Of a DNA stretch of 15,452 bases, positions 6,495 through 12,477 are shown in pieces. This DNA comes from Geodermatophilaceae bacterium (lineage in GTDB: Bacteria; Actinomycetota; Actinomycetes; Mycobacteriales; Geodermatophilaceae): positions 1 to 15,452 of the forward strand of contig JACCSC010000399.1 of assembly GCA_013813215.1 (NCBI GenBank). The letters run 5' to 3'. The notes under the pieces were generated by a model. That model was not told where the DNA came from. It searched no databases and was given only the letters and a program-made list of their open reading frames with translations. A program made the translations under genes and the position numbers. How positions within the stretch are numbered: position 1 is the stretch's first letter; each line of letters begins with the position of its first letter.

Positions 6495-6721
6495 CTACGG
6501 TCCTCCGGCGAGCGGCCGACGAGATCGCGAACGATCAGGACCACGCCGCAGCCGGTCAAGACGTAGCCGAGCAGGGCGAGGAGGCCACCCCCGATGTCGG
6601 TCGGCGCCCCGAACTTGCCGACTCCCCAGAAGCTCAGCAGGTAGTACAGCGTGATGACAGCGAGCCCGATCACGCCGACCAGAAGCGCACAGCGGCGCGG
6701 TCGCCCTCTCCGGTACGTCAT
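6491..6721 (-). CDS. Small two-helix membrane protein, function unknown
   Basis: A 76-residue protein with a basic N-terminus (TYRRGRPRR), a first membrane helix at about 11-31, a short Gly-rich loop (GVGKFGAPTDIGGG, 33-46), a second helix at about 45-65 and a polar tail. This predicts a hairpin with both ends in the cytoplasm. Its stop overlaps the start of the IYD-like flavoprotein by 4 bases, so the two proteins are made together; it might tether that otherwise soluble enzyme, which is inference. ATG 6721 is favoured by GACGCT 6 nt upstream. An alternative frame from 6737 gives an Arg-rich, non-hydrophobic product and is rejected. I do not recognise the family. Confidence 0.75.
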   Translation of the reverse strand: MTYRRGRPRRCALLVGVIGLAVITLYYLLSFWGVGKFGAPTDIGGGLLALLGYVLTGCGVVLIVRDLVGRSPEDRR

Positions 6722-6727
6722 CGGGCC

Positions 6728-6733
6728 AGCGTC
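6728..6733 (-). promoter_or_regulatory. Candidate leaderless -10 hexamer of the small membrane gene
   Basis: GACGCT lies 6 nt before ATG 6721 on the minus strand. Together with the hairpins upstream it suggests that the small membrane gene and the IYD-like gene form their own transcription unit. Confidence 0.35.
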
Positions 6734-6743
6734 GCATGGTGAA

Positions 6744-6797
6744 CCGGCCGGACGAGGCGGCCGGCCGACTCGCCGACCGCTGACGCGCGGTCAGCGG
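6744..6797 (-). terminator. Two tandem GC hairpins at the 3' end of the kinase gene
   Basis: The first hairpin on the minus strand has perfect 8-bp arms CCGCTGAC (6777-6784) and GTCAGCGG (6790-6797) with a 5-nt loop; the kinase stop codon (6791-6793) lies in the stem. The second has 7-bp arms CCGGCCG (6744-6750) and CGGCCGG (6758-6764) with a 7-nt loop. There is no U-tract. Such U-less hairpins are proposed terminators in actinomycetes. Confidence 0.45.
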
Positions 6798-8008
6798 ACG
6801 ACGGCGTCACCCAGCGCGCCCAGCAGGAGCACGGCGCCGATGACGAGCGCGACGACCAGCAGGATCACCACCAGCAACGGAACCGCGACCCACCGCCGGC
6901 GGAACCGCCACCGCCGCGGCGCCGGCTCACTTGCCGGGCGCGCGCTCGGCGGTGCGACACCCTGCGCCCCGGGCTGCGGCTCGACAAGTGTCGGGCGCTC
7001 CGTACCGGCGCGGTCAAGGTGGGCATTGACCCGGCGAGCCGCCTTGCTCGCAACCCGCCCCGCCGTCGTGGCGGCCAGCGCCGAGAGCTGATGCAGGTCG
7101 ATCCGCTCCACCAGGTTGCCCCGCTCCACGGCGTCGCCACGAGCCCGGCTGTCCGCGGTGGGCTCGGGCGGCGGTGTCAGCAACGCGGTCGGGGGATCGC
7201 GCAGCGCCCGCGCCAGCGCGGACCGGACCTGCTCAGCGTCCATGCGCTGCGTCGGCTCCTTGGTCAGGCAGCCCAAGAGCACCGGCGCCAGCGACCCGGC
7301 CGCCGCCGGCGGGTTGGGTGGCTCGTTCGCCACGGCGAGCAGGGTGGCCATCGCCTCGCCGCGCTCGAACGGCGGCCGTCCCTCGACCGCGGTGTAGAGC
7401 GTCGCGCCGAGCGACCACAGGTCACCGGGCGGGCCGGACTGCTCGTTGCGCGCGCGCTCCGGAGACATGTACGACGGCGAACCGAGCAGGACACCCTCGG
7501 TGGTGATGCTCGAGTCCAGACTCGAGGTGGCGATCCCGAAGTCGGTCAGCCACGCTCGCCACTGTGCGTCGATGAGGACGTTGCCCGGCTTGACGTCCCG
7601 GTGCACGATGCCCGCCTGATGCGCGGCCTGCAGCGCGTCGATCAGGTCCATCCCGATCCTGGCCACGCGCTCCACCGGGAGCGGCCCTTGCTCGTGCACG
7701 AGCTGGGCCAGGGTCCTGGAGGGCACGAATTCCATGACGATCCACGGCCGACCGTCCTCCTCGACGACGTCGTGCACGGTGGTCACGTTGGGGTGGGTGA
7801 ACCGCGCGGCCGCGCGCGCCTCCCGCATCGTGCGCTCCCGGAGCAACGCGTGATCCTCGGCGGTGAGGTAGTCGGGATAGACGACTTCCTTGATCGCGAC
7901 GTCCCTGCCGAGAAGGAGGTCGCTGGCCCGCCAGACGGTGCCCATGCCTCCGCGACCCACTGGTGAGCGCAAGGTGTACCGGCCGGCCACGACCCGCCCG
8001 TCGTCCAC
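6791..8008 (-). CDS. Membrane-anchored Ser/Thr protein kinase, PknB type without external sensor
   Basis: A Hanks-type kinase of 405 residues. It shows the glycine loop GRGGMG (18-23), Lys40 in VAIKE, helix-C Glu63, HRDVKPGN (136-143, catalytic Asp138), DFG (156-158), an activation segment with Ser/Thr-rich TSSLDSSITTEG (161-172), and SPE (182-184) as the APE equivalent. A Pro/Arg/Ala-rich juxtamembrane stretch (about 272-370) leads to one membrane helix (373-398), which leaves only about seven residues outside. There are no PASTA or other sensor repeats, so input probably comes from the cytoplasm or from a partner. GTG 8008 lies 10 bp after the FMN split-barrel gene, and TAGCGT, which includes that gene's stop codon, sits 7 nt before it. 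Substrates are unknown. Confidence 0.93.
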   Translation of the reverse strand: MDDGRVVAGRYTLRSPVGRGGMGTVWRASDLLLGRDVAIKEVVYPDYLTAEDHALLRERTMREARAAARFTHPNVTTVHDVVEEDGRPWIVMEFVPSRTLAQLVHEQGPLPVERVARIGMDLIDALQAAHQAGIVHRDVKPGNVLIDAQWRAWLTDFGIATSSLDSSITTEGVLLGSPSYMSPERARNEQSGPPGDLWSLGATLYTAVEGRPPFERGEAMATLLAVANEPPNPPAAAGSLAPVLLGCLTKEPTQRMDAEQVRSALARALRDPPTALLTPPPEPTADSRARGDAVERGNLVERIDLHQLSALAATTAGRVASKAARRVNAHLDRAGTERPTLVEPQPGAQGVAPPSARPASEPAPRRWRFRRRWVAVPLLVVILLVVALVIGAVLLLGALGDAVVR

Positions 8009-8015
8009 GCCGCAG

Positions 8016-8021
8016 ACGCTA
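8016..8021 (-). promoter_or_regulatory. Candidate leaderless -10 hexamer of the kinase gene
   Basis: TAGCGT lies 7 nt before GTG 8008 on the minus strand. Its first three bases are the stop codon of the upstream FMN split-barrel gene, so the kinase may also be transcribed independently. Confidence 0.4.
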
Positions 8022-8708
8022 CCCGCCGGAGGGTTCGGCGGCCCGGGCTCGCGCCACCCCCCAGCTCCGCTCCCGGATGCGCGACGGCACGGGCACGCCG
8101 GCGGGTACGTCGGGCGCGGTGACCGGTTCGCCGTACGCCGAGGTCACCGGGAGGACCCCCGCCCAGCCACCGTCGGCCACGTCGGAAGGCTCGTCGATCG
8201 GCGGGCCGGAGCGGACCTTCACCGACGCCTCCAGCAGCGAGAGCGCCAGCACCGACGTCGCCGCGAGCTCGCGACGGGTCGGCGTGCGGGTTGCGGCCCA
8301 CTGACCCGGCGCCAGATGCTCGGTCACGGCCTCCAGCGCGCGGAGCTTCTCGGCCGGATCGGTGAGCAGCCGCGGTACGCCGAACACGACCGCCGACCGG
8401 TAGTTCATCGAGTGGTGGAAGGTCGAGCGGGCCAGCACGATCCCGTCCAGCAGGGTCACCGTGACGCACACGGTCTGGCTCGGCCCGACGACGAGCGGCC
8501 GGGCGGCGACCGACCCGTGCAGGTACAAGGTGTCCCCGGCGACGCCGAACCCGGTCGGCAGCACCACCGGCGTCCCGTCGGCGGCCACGAACCCCAGGTG
8601 GCAGATCAGTGCCGCGTCGAGCACGTCGAACAGGGCAGCGCGGTCGGAGCGGGCTCGTTCGCGGTGCCGTCCGAGCTGGGTCCGCGGGGTCGACGACAGC
8701 TCGTTCAC
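8019..8708 (-). CDS. Pyridoxamine 5'-phosphate oxidase-like FMN split-barrel protein
   Basis: Flavin-nucleotide-binding protein of the Pyridox_ox_2 (PF12900) type, related to NimA. The 229-residue protein has the split-barrel order: an N-terminal helix with DRAALFDVLDAALICHLGFV, strands AADGTPVVLPTGFGVAGDTLYLHGS with the FMN-phosphate contact region, VCVTVTLLDGIVLARSTFHHSMNYRSAVVFG carrying the conserved HHSMNYRS segment, and the C-terminal helix and tail. Members are putative flavin or F420 redox proteins, and the reaction here is unknown. GTG 8708 is preferred to an in-frame GTG at 8717 because TACCGT lies exactly 7 nt before it. The stop is 10 bp before the kinase start. The gene is divergent from the methyltransferase gene. 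Confidence 0.86.
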   Translation of the reverse strand: MNELSSTPRTQLGRHRERARSDRAALFDVLDAALICHLGFVAADGTPVVLPTGFGVAGDTLYLHGSVAARPLVVGPSQTVCVTVTLLDGIVLARSTFHHSMNYRSAVVFGVPRLLTDPAEKLRALEAVTEHLAPGQWAATRTPTRRELAATSVLALSLLEASVKVRSGPPIDEPSDVADGGWAGVLPVTSAYGEPVTAPDVPAGVPVPSRIRERSWGVARARAAEPSGG

Positions 8709-8715
8709 GTCAGGC

Positions 8716-8721
8716 ACGGTA
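8716..8721 (-). promoter_or_regulatory. Candidate leaderless -10 hexamer of the FMN split-barrel gene
   Basis: TACCGT (TANNNT) lies 7 nt before GTG 8708 on the minus strand. It decides between two in-frame GTG codons, because the alternative start at 8717 would overlap this hexamer. Confidence 0.45.
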
Positions 8722-8772
8722 CGGGAGCCGTGGCCTGGGACGCCTTCCTGAAACCGGCGTTCTGGCGCGGGC

Positions 8773-8778
8773 CAGGAT
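8773..8778 (+). promoter_or_regulatory. Candidate -10 hexamer or Shine-Dalgarno site of the methyltransferase gene
   Basis: CAGGAT lies 7 nt before ATG 8786. The same bases contain AGGA, which could instead act as a Shine-Dalgarno sequence with an 8-nt spacer. Either reading favours ATG 8786 over ATG 8777. Confidence 0.4.
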
Positions 8779-8785
8779 GAGCGAC

Positions 8786-9625
8786 ATGACGACTGTGCAC
8801 CCGTCCAACGCCGAGACGGCTCGCGCCTGGGACAACCGCGAACGCAGCTACTGGGTCGAGCGCGAGACGTACTTCGACCGGGCGATGGCCGTGCCTCACC
8901 AGCGGCTGCTCGACGCCGCCGCCATCCGGGCGGCGGACCGGATCCTCGACATCGGCTGCGGGAACGGCCAGACCACGCGCGACGCCGCCCGGCTGGCGAG
9001 CGCTGGTTCGGCGTTGGGGATCGACGTGTCCGCCCTGATGCTCGACAGGGCCCGGTTGCGCACGGCCGAGGCGGGCATCACGAACGCGACCTTCGTCCAC
9101 GGTGACGCGACCAACCACCCGTTCGAGCCCGCGTCGTTCGACCTGACCGTGAGCCGGATGGGCGTGATGTTCTTCGGCGAACCCGAGCTGGCCTTCGCCA
9201 ACATCGCGCGCGCCCTACGGCCGGGCGGGCGGCTGGTCGTCGCCGTCTGGCAGGACCTGGCCCACAACGAGTGGCTGCGCGAGATCACCAACGCCGTCGC
9301 CGCCGGGCGGCCGATGCCGACTCCACCGCCCGGCGCGCCGGGGCCGATGGCGCTCGGCGACCCCGAGCGGGTCCGGCAGATCCTGGGCGCGGCCGGATTC
9401 CAGGACGTCGGCTTCGAGGACGTGCAGGCGCCGTCGTGTTACGGCTCCGACGCCGAGGACGCCTTCGGCTTCATCTCCGGGCTGGTCGAGACAGCGCTAC
9501 GCGAGGCCGACGAGCCGACCCGGGCCCGGGCCGTGGCCGGGCTGCGCGAGACCATCGCCACGCACGACACCGGCCAGGGGATCTACTTCCAGTCAGCCGC
9601 CTGGGTCGTGACCGCCCGCATCTGA
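8786..9625 (+). CDS. Class I SAM-dependent methyltransferase
   Basis: Predicted S-adenosylmethionine methyltransferase of 279 residues with a Rossmann-like fold of the UbiE/Methyltransf_11-25 kind. Motif I is ILDIGCGNGQ (53-62), followed by the ribose-binding acidic residue Asp80 in GIDVS, motif II region FVHGDATNHPF (103-113), FDLTVSRMGVMFF (118-130) and motif III RALRPGGRLVVAVW (142-155). The N-terminus (SNAETARAWDNRERSYWVERETYFD) is typical of small-molecule methyltransferases that start with a helical lid. The acceptor is not evident. ATG 8786 is chosen over ATG 8777 because only the former has correctly placed upstream signals. The gene stands alone on its strand, divergent from the FMN split-barrel gene and convergent with the small barrel gene (20-bp gap). 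Confidence 0.9.
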   Translation: MTTVHPSNAETARAWDNRERSYWVERETYFDRAMAVPHQRLLDAAAIRAADRILDIGCGNGQTTRDAARLASAGSALGIDVSALMLDRARLRTAEAGITNATFVHGDATNHPFEPASFDLTVSRMGVMFFGEPELAFANIARALRPGGRLVVAVWQDLAHNEWLREITNAVAAGRPMPTPPPGAPGPMALGDPERVRQILGAAGFQDVGFEDVQAPSCYGSDAEDAFGFISGLVETALREADEPTRARAVAGLRETIATHDTGQGIYFQSAAWVVTARI

Positions 9626-9645
9626 CCGTCCCGGTCCGCGGCGTG

Positions 9646-9942
9646 CTAGTTCTTCCAGCCGAACGACCCGACCTCGACGAACTCGGTCACGATCCGTTCG
9701 TCGCATCGCTGTTCGAGGTCAGCCCGGAAGTCTCGGAATGCCTGCAGTTGCGGTAGCGGCCCCGGCAGGTCGGCACCCACCGCGATGTCGACGAAGCTCA
9801 GCTGGTCCGGAAGGCGGAGGGTCGCGAACCGCAGCCCATCCGGCCGGATGGCGGCCAACTCGGCGTAGACCGCACGGAGCAAGCCCAGGTGGCGGCCCAG
9901 CTGATCGGGCTTGACCCGGTAGCGGATCATCAGCCGGTCCAT
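9646..9942 (-). CDS. Small dimeric alpha/beta-barrel-like protein
   Basis: A 98-residue protein with the alternating pattern strand MIRYRVKP, helix HLGLLRAVYAELAAIRP, strands LRFATLRLP and SFVDIAVG, helix LQAFRDFRADLEQRCDE and strand VTEFVEVGSFGW. This matches ferredoxin-like dimeric alpha/beta barrels such as ABM-type monooxygenases and related actinobacterial hypothetical proteins. No catalytic residue can be assigned with confidence. It begins only 2 nt after the FMN reductase stop, so the two are almost certainly one operon. A reduced-flavin-dependent oxygenation or a quinone-handling role is conceivable but is inference. ATG 9942 is the first start after the upstream stop and matches where homologues begin. 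Confidence 0.78.
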   Translation of the reverse strand: MDRLMIRYRVKPDQLGRHLGLLRAVYAELAAIRPDGLRFATLRLPDQLSFVDIAVGADLPGPLPQLQAFRDFRADLEQRCDERIVTEFVEVGSFGWKN

Positions 9943-9944
9943 GC

Positions 9945-10640
9945 TCAGCCCGCCCGCTCAGTCGCGAGGTCGGGCTCCAGCCCGGCACTACCGTTGGCCC
10001 CCATGCCCGGGTCGGCGGCTCGCAGCCCGCGCAGAGCGTGCGACCAGGCACTGACCTCGGCCAGCATCGTGGTCAGGTCCTGTTCCTGACCCGCACCCGG
10101 CCTGAGCACCCCCGCAGCGGTGGGGTCGCTCGCGTCGAAGTCGGAGAAGTCGAAATCGGTGAACACCGACAGCGAGACCTGGGTCGGCACGACGGCGGCT
10201 CGCACCTCCGCCATCACCAGTCGCAGGTGGTCGCTGGCCCGGAGACCGCCCTGTACGCCGTAGCTCACCAGCCCGGCCGCCTTGTCGCCCCACTCGAAGT
10301 AGAGGAAGTCGATCGCGTTCTTCAGCGCGGCGGGGAGCGAGTGGTTGTACTCCGGAGTGACGAACACGAACGCGTCGAAGGAGCTGATCACCGCCGACCA
10401 CCGGCGGGTGTGCGGATTGCGGTAGTCGGTGAACATCGCCGGCACCGGCTCGTCGAGCAAGGGCAGCGCCTGCGCCGCCAGGTCGACCACCTCGACGCTG
10501 GCCTGCCCGGTGGTCACCACGGTGTGCCCGAGAGTTGCCTGTTCGACCCACCGGGCCACGGCCGTTCCCCGCCGGCCCGGTCGGGTACTGCCCACGATGA
10601 TCCCGATCCGGGTCATCGGTTGTGCGCTGGAAATCCTCAT
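9945..10640 (-). CDS. NADPH-dependent FMN reductase (flavodoxin-like fold)
   Basis: Predicted NAD(P)H:FMN or quinone reductase, 231 residues from ATG 10640 or 223 from ATG 10616. From the second Met, the phosphate-binding loop is GSTRPGRRG (9-17), and the conserved FMN-binding segment VTPEYNHSLPAALKNAIDFL spans 86-105. The strand-loop VSYGVQGGLRASDHLR (117-132) is the usual third FMN contact. ATG 10616 is the conventional family start. ATG 10640 is preferred here because GACGAT lies 6 nt upstream of it, while 10616 has neither that signal nor a Shine-Dalgarno sequence. The C-terminal 30 residues are Gly/Ala-rich and variable. It is divergent from an XRE/MmyB-type regulator, a common pairing for redox enzymes, and is followed by the small barrel protein. 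Confidence 0.9.
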   Translation of the reverse strand: MRISSAQPMTRIGIIVGSTRPGRRGTAVARWVEQATLGHTVVTTGQASVEVVDLAAQALPLLDEPVPAMFTDYRNPHTRRWSAVISSFDAFVFVTPEYNHSLPAALKNAIDFLYFEWGDKAAGLVSYGVQGGLRASDHLRLVMAEVRAAVVPTQVSLSVFTDFDFSDFDASDPTAAGVLRPGAGQEQDLTTMLAEVSAWSHALRGLRAADPGMGANGSAGLEPDLATERAG

Positions 10641-10646
10641 GCCGTG

Positions 10647-10652
10647 ATCGTC
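10647..10652 (-). promoter_or_regulatory. Candidate leaderless -10 hexamer of the FMN reductase operon
   Basis: GACGAT lies 6 nt before ATG 10640 on the minus strand. The dyad at 10656-10692 would begin about 3 bp upstream of it and cover the spacer and -35 zone. Confidence 0.4.
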
Positions 10653-10655
10653 GGG

Positions 10656-10692
10656 CCAGCCCGCCGGCGGAGGGAGACCGCCGCGAGGCTGG
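10656..10692. promoter_or_regulatory. Dyad symmetry, candidate operator of the XRE regulator
   Basis: Outer arms CCAGCC (10656-10661) and GGCTGG (10687-10692) pair perfectly. Inner arms CGGCGG (10665-10670) and CCGCCG (10678-10683) also pair, with 3-bp mismatched gaps between the arms and a 7-bp centre. The dyad lies in the 100-bp divergent region between the FMN reductase and the regulator, over the likely -35 zone of the reductase promoter. This is where an autoregulating repressor would bind. Confidence 0.4.
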
Positions 10693-10728
10693 TCCTCACA
10701 GGGACACCCACCGCACACCGAGCGCTGC

Positions 10729-10734
10729 CAGACT
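10729..10734 (+). promoter_or_regulatory. Candidate leaderless -10 hexamer of the XRE regulator
   Basis: CAGACT lies 6 nt before GTG 10741. There is no Shine-Dalgarno sequence. GTG 10741 is immediately followed by an in-frame ATG at 10744. Confidence 0.4.
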
Positions 10735-10740
10735 GGCGGC

Positions 10741-11595
10741 GTGATGGATGGGGAGCTCGGTGCGTTTCTGCGCAGTCGACGGGAGGCCGTGAGCCCGGCC
10801 GATGTGGGCCTCTCCGGGGGCTCGCGACGGCGTACACCGGGCCTGCGGCGGGCCGAGTTGGCCACGCTGGCCCAGGTCAGCGTCGAGTACCTGACTCGCC
10901 TAGAGCAGGGTCGTGACACCCGGCCGTCGACCCAGGTCCTCGCCGCGCTGGCCGATGCCCTGCGGCTGGGTGCGGCCGACCGGGACTACCTGCATCAACT
11001 CGCGGCCATCAGCCATGGTCTCGAACTGTGCTCCGAGGGCAGGCCGACCGCGGCCCGCACCGTGCGTCCCACCGTCCAGTCCGTGCTGGACCGGCTCGGG
11101 CCGACACCGTCCTTCGTCGTCAACCACCTGTGCGACATCCTGGCCTGGAACGACGGCTTCGAGCGGCTGGTCCGGCCGCTGGGCATCCTCGACGGCGCGC
11201 GGCCGAACCTGCTCTGGTTCACCCTGTCCGACGAACGCGCCCGCGAGGTCTTCCCCGACTGGGACGACGTGGTGGACCAGCAGATCGCCGACCTGCACGA
11301 GCTGCGCCGCGGAGACCCCGACACCGACGCCTTCGCCGACCGGCTGGCCCGAACGGTCGGTGCACCGTTCGCGGACCGGTGGCGACGCCGCCCGCTCGGC
11401 GGCGCCCGGAATGGGGTTCAAGGCTGGTCGCATCCGGAGGTGGGCGTGCTGCGCCTGGCGTTCGAGACCCTGCAAGTCGCCGATCTGGACCATCAACGGC
11501 TCGTGGTCCTGCTGCCTGCCGACGCGGTGACGGCGGTCGGCCTCGATCGCCTCGCCGGTCGCCAGCCCGGGGGCTTGCGCTCGGTCAGCAACTGA
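10741..11595 (+). CDS. XRE-family transcriptional regulator with MmyB-like ligand-binding domain
   Basis: DNA-binding regulator of 284 residues. The helix-turn-helix lies in RRTPGLRRAELATLAQVSVEYLTRLEQGR (30-58), including the TPGLRRAELA signature common to this subfamily. Residues about 107-268 form the MmyB-like (MLTR) ligand-binding domain, with VNHLCDILAWNDGFERLV (127-144), LLWFTLSDERAREVFPDWDD (157-176) and the W-SHPEVGVLRLAFETLQVAD stretch (229-248). This domain may bind a fatty-acid-like or other hydrophobic ligand. The gene is divergent from the FMN reductase operon, which it probably controls through the dyad at 10656-10692, and it probably autoregulates. It converges on the hydroxyacyl-CoA dehydrogenase with 22 bp between stops. 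Confidence 0.92.
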   Translation: MMDGELGAFLRSRREAVSPADVGLSGGSRRRTPGLRRAELATLAQVSVEYLTRLEQGRDTRPSTQVLAALADALRLGAADRDYLHQLAAISHGLELCSEGRPTAARTVRPTVQSVLDRLGPTPSFVVNHLCDILAWNDGFERLVRPLGILDGARPNLLWFTLSDERAREVFPDWDDVVDQQIADLHELRRGDPDTDAFADRLARTVGAPFADRWRRRPLGGARNGVQGWSHPEVGVLRLAFETLQVADLDHQRLVVLLPADAVTAVGLDRLAGRQPGGLRSVSN

Positions 11596-11608
11596 ACCGG
11601 CACCCGGT
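11596..11608. terminator. Very short hairpin between convergent genes
   Basis: ACCGG (11596-11600) and CCGGT (11604-11608) with a 3-nt loop directly follow the regulator's stop codon. No U-tract is present, so support as a terminator is weak. Confidence 0.2.
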
Positions 11609-11617
11609 CCGACGGGC

Positions 11618-12466
11618 TCAGGTCCAGTCGTAGAAGCCGCGGCCGGACTTCTGGCCCAGATCGCCGCGCTCGACCATCTCGCGCAGCAGCGCGGGCGGCT
11701 CGAAACGTGGACCGAGCGTCGCCGCGAGATGCTCGGCAATACCCAGCCGTACGTCGAGTCCGACCAGATCGGTCAACCGCAGCGGGCCCATCGGCCAGCG
11801 GTAGCCCAGCCGCATCCCGGTGTCGATGTCCTCGGCCGAGGCGACACCGCCCTGCACCATCCGGATCGCCTCGAGGCCGACTGCGACGCCGAGCCGGCTG
11901 GTGGCGAACCCGGGCGCGTCGGCGACGACGATCGCCTCTTTGCCGAGGACGCCGACCCAGTCCCTGACCTGTTGCAGTACGTCGCCGTCGGTCCCCTCGT
12001 GGTGGACCAGCTCGACCAGCGCGCTGGCCGGGACGGGGTTGAAGAAGTGCATGCCACAGAAGCGTTGGGGCCGGCTCAGCCCGGCGGCCAAAGCGCCGAC
12101 GGACAGCGCCGAGGTGTTCGTGGCCAGTACGGCATCGTCGCCGGCCACCGCCTCCAACGCGGCCAACACCCGCGCCTTGAGGGCAGCGTCCTCGGGGACC
12201 GCCTCGACGTACAGCGGCGCGTCCGCAGGTGCCGCGGCGACGTCGGTCACCACGCCGACGCGCTGGAGCGCCTGGCTCGCGGAGGCGAGCTTGCCCTTCT
12301 CCTCGGCCTTGGCCAGGGTCCGCTCGATGCGGCCGAGGGCCGCCGCGGCGCGAGCCTCGTCGGCCTCGACCACCACGACCGCGGATCCGGCGGCCGCGAA
12401 CACGTGCGCGATGCCCGCGCCCATGATCCCGCCCCCGACCACGACGACCGATTCGGGCGCGGACAT
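11618..12466 (-). CDS. 3-hydroxyacyl-CoA (3-hydroxybutyryl-CoA) dehydrogenase
   Basis: NAD(P)-dependent oxidation of 3-hydroxyacyl-CoA to 3-oxoacyl-CoA, 282 residues, the normal length for stand-alone PaaH/FadB2/Hbd enzymes. The dinucleotide loop is VVGGGIMGAGIA (9-20), with Glu34 closing the second strand, which favours NAD. Catalytic-region motifs are NTSAL (117-121, Ser119), GMHFFNPVP (138-146, His140 and Asn143) and LVEL with Glu152. DAPGFATSRLG (183-193) has Ser at the usual PGFxxNR Asn, a variant I also associate with some Bacillus-type relatives. The C-terminal domain carries GYRWPMGPLRLTDLVGLDVRL (221-241) and ends GQKSGRGFYDWT. The start is 11 bp after the aldehyde dehydrogenase stop, with an AAGG Shine-Dalgarno sequence. 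Route-level role (fatty acid, aromatic or butanoate catabolism) is open. Confidence 0.92.
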   Translation of the reverse strand: MSAPESVVVVGGGIMGAGIAHVFAAAGSAVVVVEADEARAAAALGRIERTLAKAEEKGKLASASQALQRVGVVTDVAAAPADAPLYVEAVPEDAALKARVLAALEAVAGDDAVLATNTSALSVGALAAGLSRPQRFCGMHFFNPVPASALVELVHHEGTDGDVLQQVRDWVGVLGKEAIVVADAPGFATSRLGVAVGLEAIRMVQGGVASAEDIDTGMRLGYRWPMGPLRLTDLVGLDVRLGIAEHLAATLGPRFEPPALLREMVERGDLGQKSGRGFYDWT

Positions 12467-12477
12467 GACCTTGCTGT

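Noticed and set aside
6495..6737. 80-residue alternative frame over the small membrane gene
   Set aside because: Arg-rich and without hydrophobic helices. The competing frame has two clean helices and is coupled to the next gene.
7019..7966. Plus-strand frame of 315 residues opposite the kinase
   Set aside because: It is antisense to an intact kinase whose catalytic motifs are all present.
10641..10919. N-terminal extension of the FMN reductase to a start near 10919
   Set aside because: It would run across the regulator gene and its promoter and adds only low-complexity residues. Homology begins at the Met at 10616.
10900..11739. Minus-strand frame of 279 residues opposite the XRE regulator
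   Set aside because: Gln/Gly/Asp/Val-rich shadow that also runs into the hydroxyacyl-CoA dehydrogenase gene in another frame.
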